Assembly (NCBI GenBank): GCA_018334595.1
Contig: JAGXLQ010000107.1
Location: 1 to 5,389, forward strand
From: Candidatus Bipolaricaulota bacterium
Lineage (GTDB): Bacteria > Bipolaricaulota > Bipolaricaulia > M55B111
Direction of reading: 5' to 3'
Length of the DNA stretch: 5,389 bases
The notes beneath the pieces were generated by a model. That model did no database searches. It was not told where the DNA came from and saw only the letters and a program-made list of their open reading frames with translations. Shown here piece after piece: positions 4,098 to 5,389 of the stretch (its first letter is position 1; the number at the start of each line of letters is the position of its first letter). The position numbers and the translations under genes are program-made.

Positions 4098-5389
4098 AAG
4101 CAGAAATATACCTGGGGATCGATATCGGCACCACGAATACAAAGGTAGTTAGCATTACCCGGGGTGGCGAGATAGCCAAGGAGGAGAGCTTTCCCACCCC
4201 CAAGTACGAGAGAGACGGGGTCGAGTTCATCGACCTGGAGAGGCTGGAGAGGTTCTTCGATCATACAATAAGTAACACACACCGGGATAGAGAGGTGCTG
4301 GGGGTCTCCTTTTCCAGCATCGGCGAGTCCGTCGTCCCCGTTGCGGGAAGGGAGAAGCTGTACGACCCGATCATCTGGTACGACGAGGTTACCCGACAGG
4401 TAAAGTCCGAGGTTGACGAAGTCATAGGACAATACGGCGCCTATCAACGAAGCGGCTTGAAGGATAGCTACACATACTCCCTGTACAAGGCCGCGTGGAT
4501 GGAAGAGCACCTCAGCTTTCGGTCACCGGAGTACTGGCTGCCGTTGGCCTCCTACTTTCCCTATCGATACACCGGGAATACCTCCTGGGAGGTAACCCAG
4601 AGCTGCCGCTCGCTGCTGTTCGACGTAACTAACAGGGAATGGATCGAGGGCGTCCAACAAGAGTACGGGCTGGAGGGTCGGCTGGGGGAGATAAGCTACA
4701 TAGGAGAGTTCCTCGGTCACACCACAGAGGATATACCCCTCTTCCTGTCCGGCCACGACCACCTGACCGGGCTTTACGCCCTGCTAAAAATAATCGAGGA
4801 GGAGGAAGTCATTTACGACTCGATGGGCTCTGCCTCCCTAATCGCAACGCTGATCGAGGAGGAAGAGTTTGCTCCTGGAGAATACTTAAAAACTCCAAAC
4901 GACATAATCGGGGCGGCGTTTCAGGAAGATCAGTACTACTACGAGAACTCGATTAAGTACTACGGCAAGCTGTTCGAGTCAGTCTCCAGCCTGATGGGTC
5001 TGGGGGAGGACGAACTGGAGAAGATACACGGGGAGATACTCGAGGACTACGAAGGCCTCCGGGTAATGAACTTTTCCACCGGCGGAGACTTCTACGCCCC
5101 GGAAACGAAGAACAGAGTCAACCTCCTAAACCTACCCATCAATCAGCGAAAGAAAGAGGTAATCCACAGCCTCTATCTGTACCTGACGCACATGAACGAG
5201 CGGATATTTGAAAAACTTGACGCGAAGTTGGACGGGGACCCGGTCTACCTGGTATTCGGCGGCGTATCCAGTAATGACCTTTTAATGAAGTACAAGGCCG
5301 CAGTACTGGGAAAAACGATGAGAAAGGTCAATCTGGAGGAGCTCACCGCGGTGGGAGCCGCTATCTCGGCGATGATCGGCGCCGGGGAC
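4094..5389 (+). CDS. FGGY-family carbohydrate kinase, C-terminus beyond the window
   Basis: The 432 visible residues lack only a short C-terminal part, as the family usually has about 480-500. The N-terminal YLGIDIGTTNTKVV (6-19) is the phosphate-binding loop of the ASKHA fold. FLSGHDHLTG (217-226) contains the catalytic aspartate D222. FGGVSSNDLLMKYKAAVLGK (388-407) and EELTAVGAAISAM (415-427) are the adenosine-binding elements. The family phosphorylates sugars, polyols or ketoses using ATP in the cytoplasm. The N-domain substrate segment reads PIIWYDEVTR (92-101); the Arg two residues after the Asp in the usual W-x-D-x-R pattern is Val99, so the substrate may differ from xylulose-, glycerol- or gluconate-type members. 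AAGGAGAG at 4084-4091, inside the end of the PfkB gene, serves as ribosome site, and start and stop overlap as ATGA. With PfkB it probably forms a two-step phosphorylation pathway. Exact substrate unknown. Confidence 0.9.
   Translation, partial: MKAEIYLGIDIGTTNTKVVSITRGGEIAKEESFPTPKYERDGVEFIDLERLERFFDHTISNTHRDREVLGVSFSSIGESVVPVAGREKLYDPIIWYDEVTRQVKSEVDEVIGQYGAYQRSGLKDSYTYSLYKAAWMEEHLSFRSPEYWLPLASYFPYRYTGNTSWEVTQSCRSLLFDVTNREWIEGVQQEYGLEGRLGEISYIGEFLGHTTEDIPLFLSGHDHLTGLYALLKIIEEEEVIYDSMGSASLIATLIEEEEFAPGEYLKTPNDIIGAAFQEDQYYYENSIKYYGKLFESVSSLMGLGEDELEKIHGEILEDYEGLRVMNFSTGGDFYAPETKNRVNLLNLPINQRKKEVIHSLYLYLTHMNERIFEKLDAKLDGDPVYLVFGGVSSNDLLMKYKAAVLGKTMRKVNLEELTAVGAAISAMIGAGD

Noticed and set aside
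4040..4762. Open frames on the minus strand opposite the FGGY kinase
   Set aside because: They are antisense shadows of a gene with clear family motifs.
1..5389. CRISPR array, tRNA gene, or insertion-sequence ends
   Set aside because: No regularly spaced repeats, no tRNA T-loop with cloverleaf context, and no transposase motifs or terminal repeats with target duplications were seen.

Overview
The window looks like chromosomal DNA from a bacterium of moderate GC content. The coding parts are GC-rich, favour AGG, ATA, GGG and GAG codons, and encode rather acidic proteins. The gene starts are bacterial: clear Shine-Dalgarno sites, one GTG and one TTG start, and TATAAT-like boxes in AT-rich spacers. 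The codon use and acidic proteins would fit a thermophilic or salt-adapted anaerobe, but I cannot assign a phylum.

Layout from left to right. Positions 1-78 (minus) hold the N-terminal end of a four-helix-bundle protein of the 23S rRNA intervening-sequence (S23/IVP) family, cut by the window edge. Positions 79-568 hold no convincing gene, only some short inverted and direct repeats. Positions 569-1267 (minus) encode a GntR-family regulator with an FCD ligand-binding domain. After an AT-rich spacer with promoter-like boxes and a possible terminator, 1445-2704 (minus) encodes a 12-helix MFS transporter of the oxalate/formate antiporter or monocarboxylate type. A 436-base divergent intergenic region (2705-3140) follows, with nested inverted repeats around a promoter-like element, hairpins, and what looks like the surviving C-terminal end of a lost gene. 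On the plus strand, 3141-4097 encodes a PfkB-family sugar(-phosphate) kinase of the 1-phosphofructokinase/tagatose-6-phosphate kinase type. It overlaps by four bases (ATGA) with an FGGY-family carbohydrate kinase (4094 to beyond the right edge).

The likely theme is uptake and phosphorylation of a sugar, polyol or sugar acid. The transporter would import the substrate. The FGGY kinase would add a first phosphate and the PfkB kinase a second, giving a bisphosphate for an aldolase, which would be encoded outside the window. The FCD regulator would sense a pathway acid or phosphate. The two-kinase order is inferred from family biochemistry and the overlapping genes; the substrate cannot be read from the sequence.

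The most interesting points are the two-kinase cassette of unknown substrate, the gene remnant ending one base before the PfkB start, the missing metal-ligand histidine in the regulator, and the palindromic divergent control region. I did not find a clearly new defence, CRISPR or mobile system.
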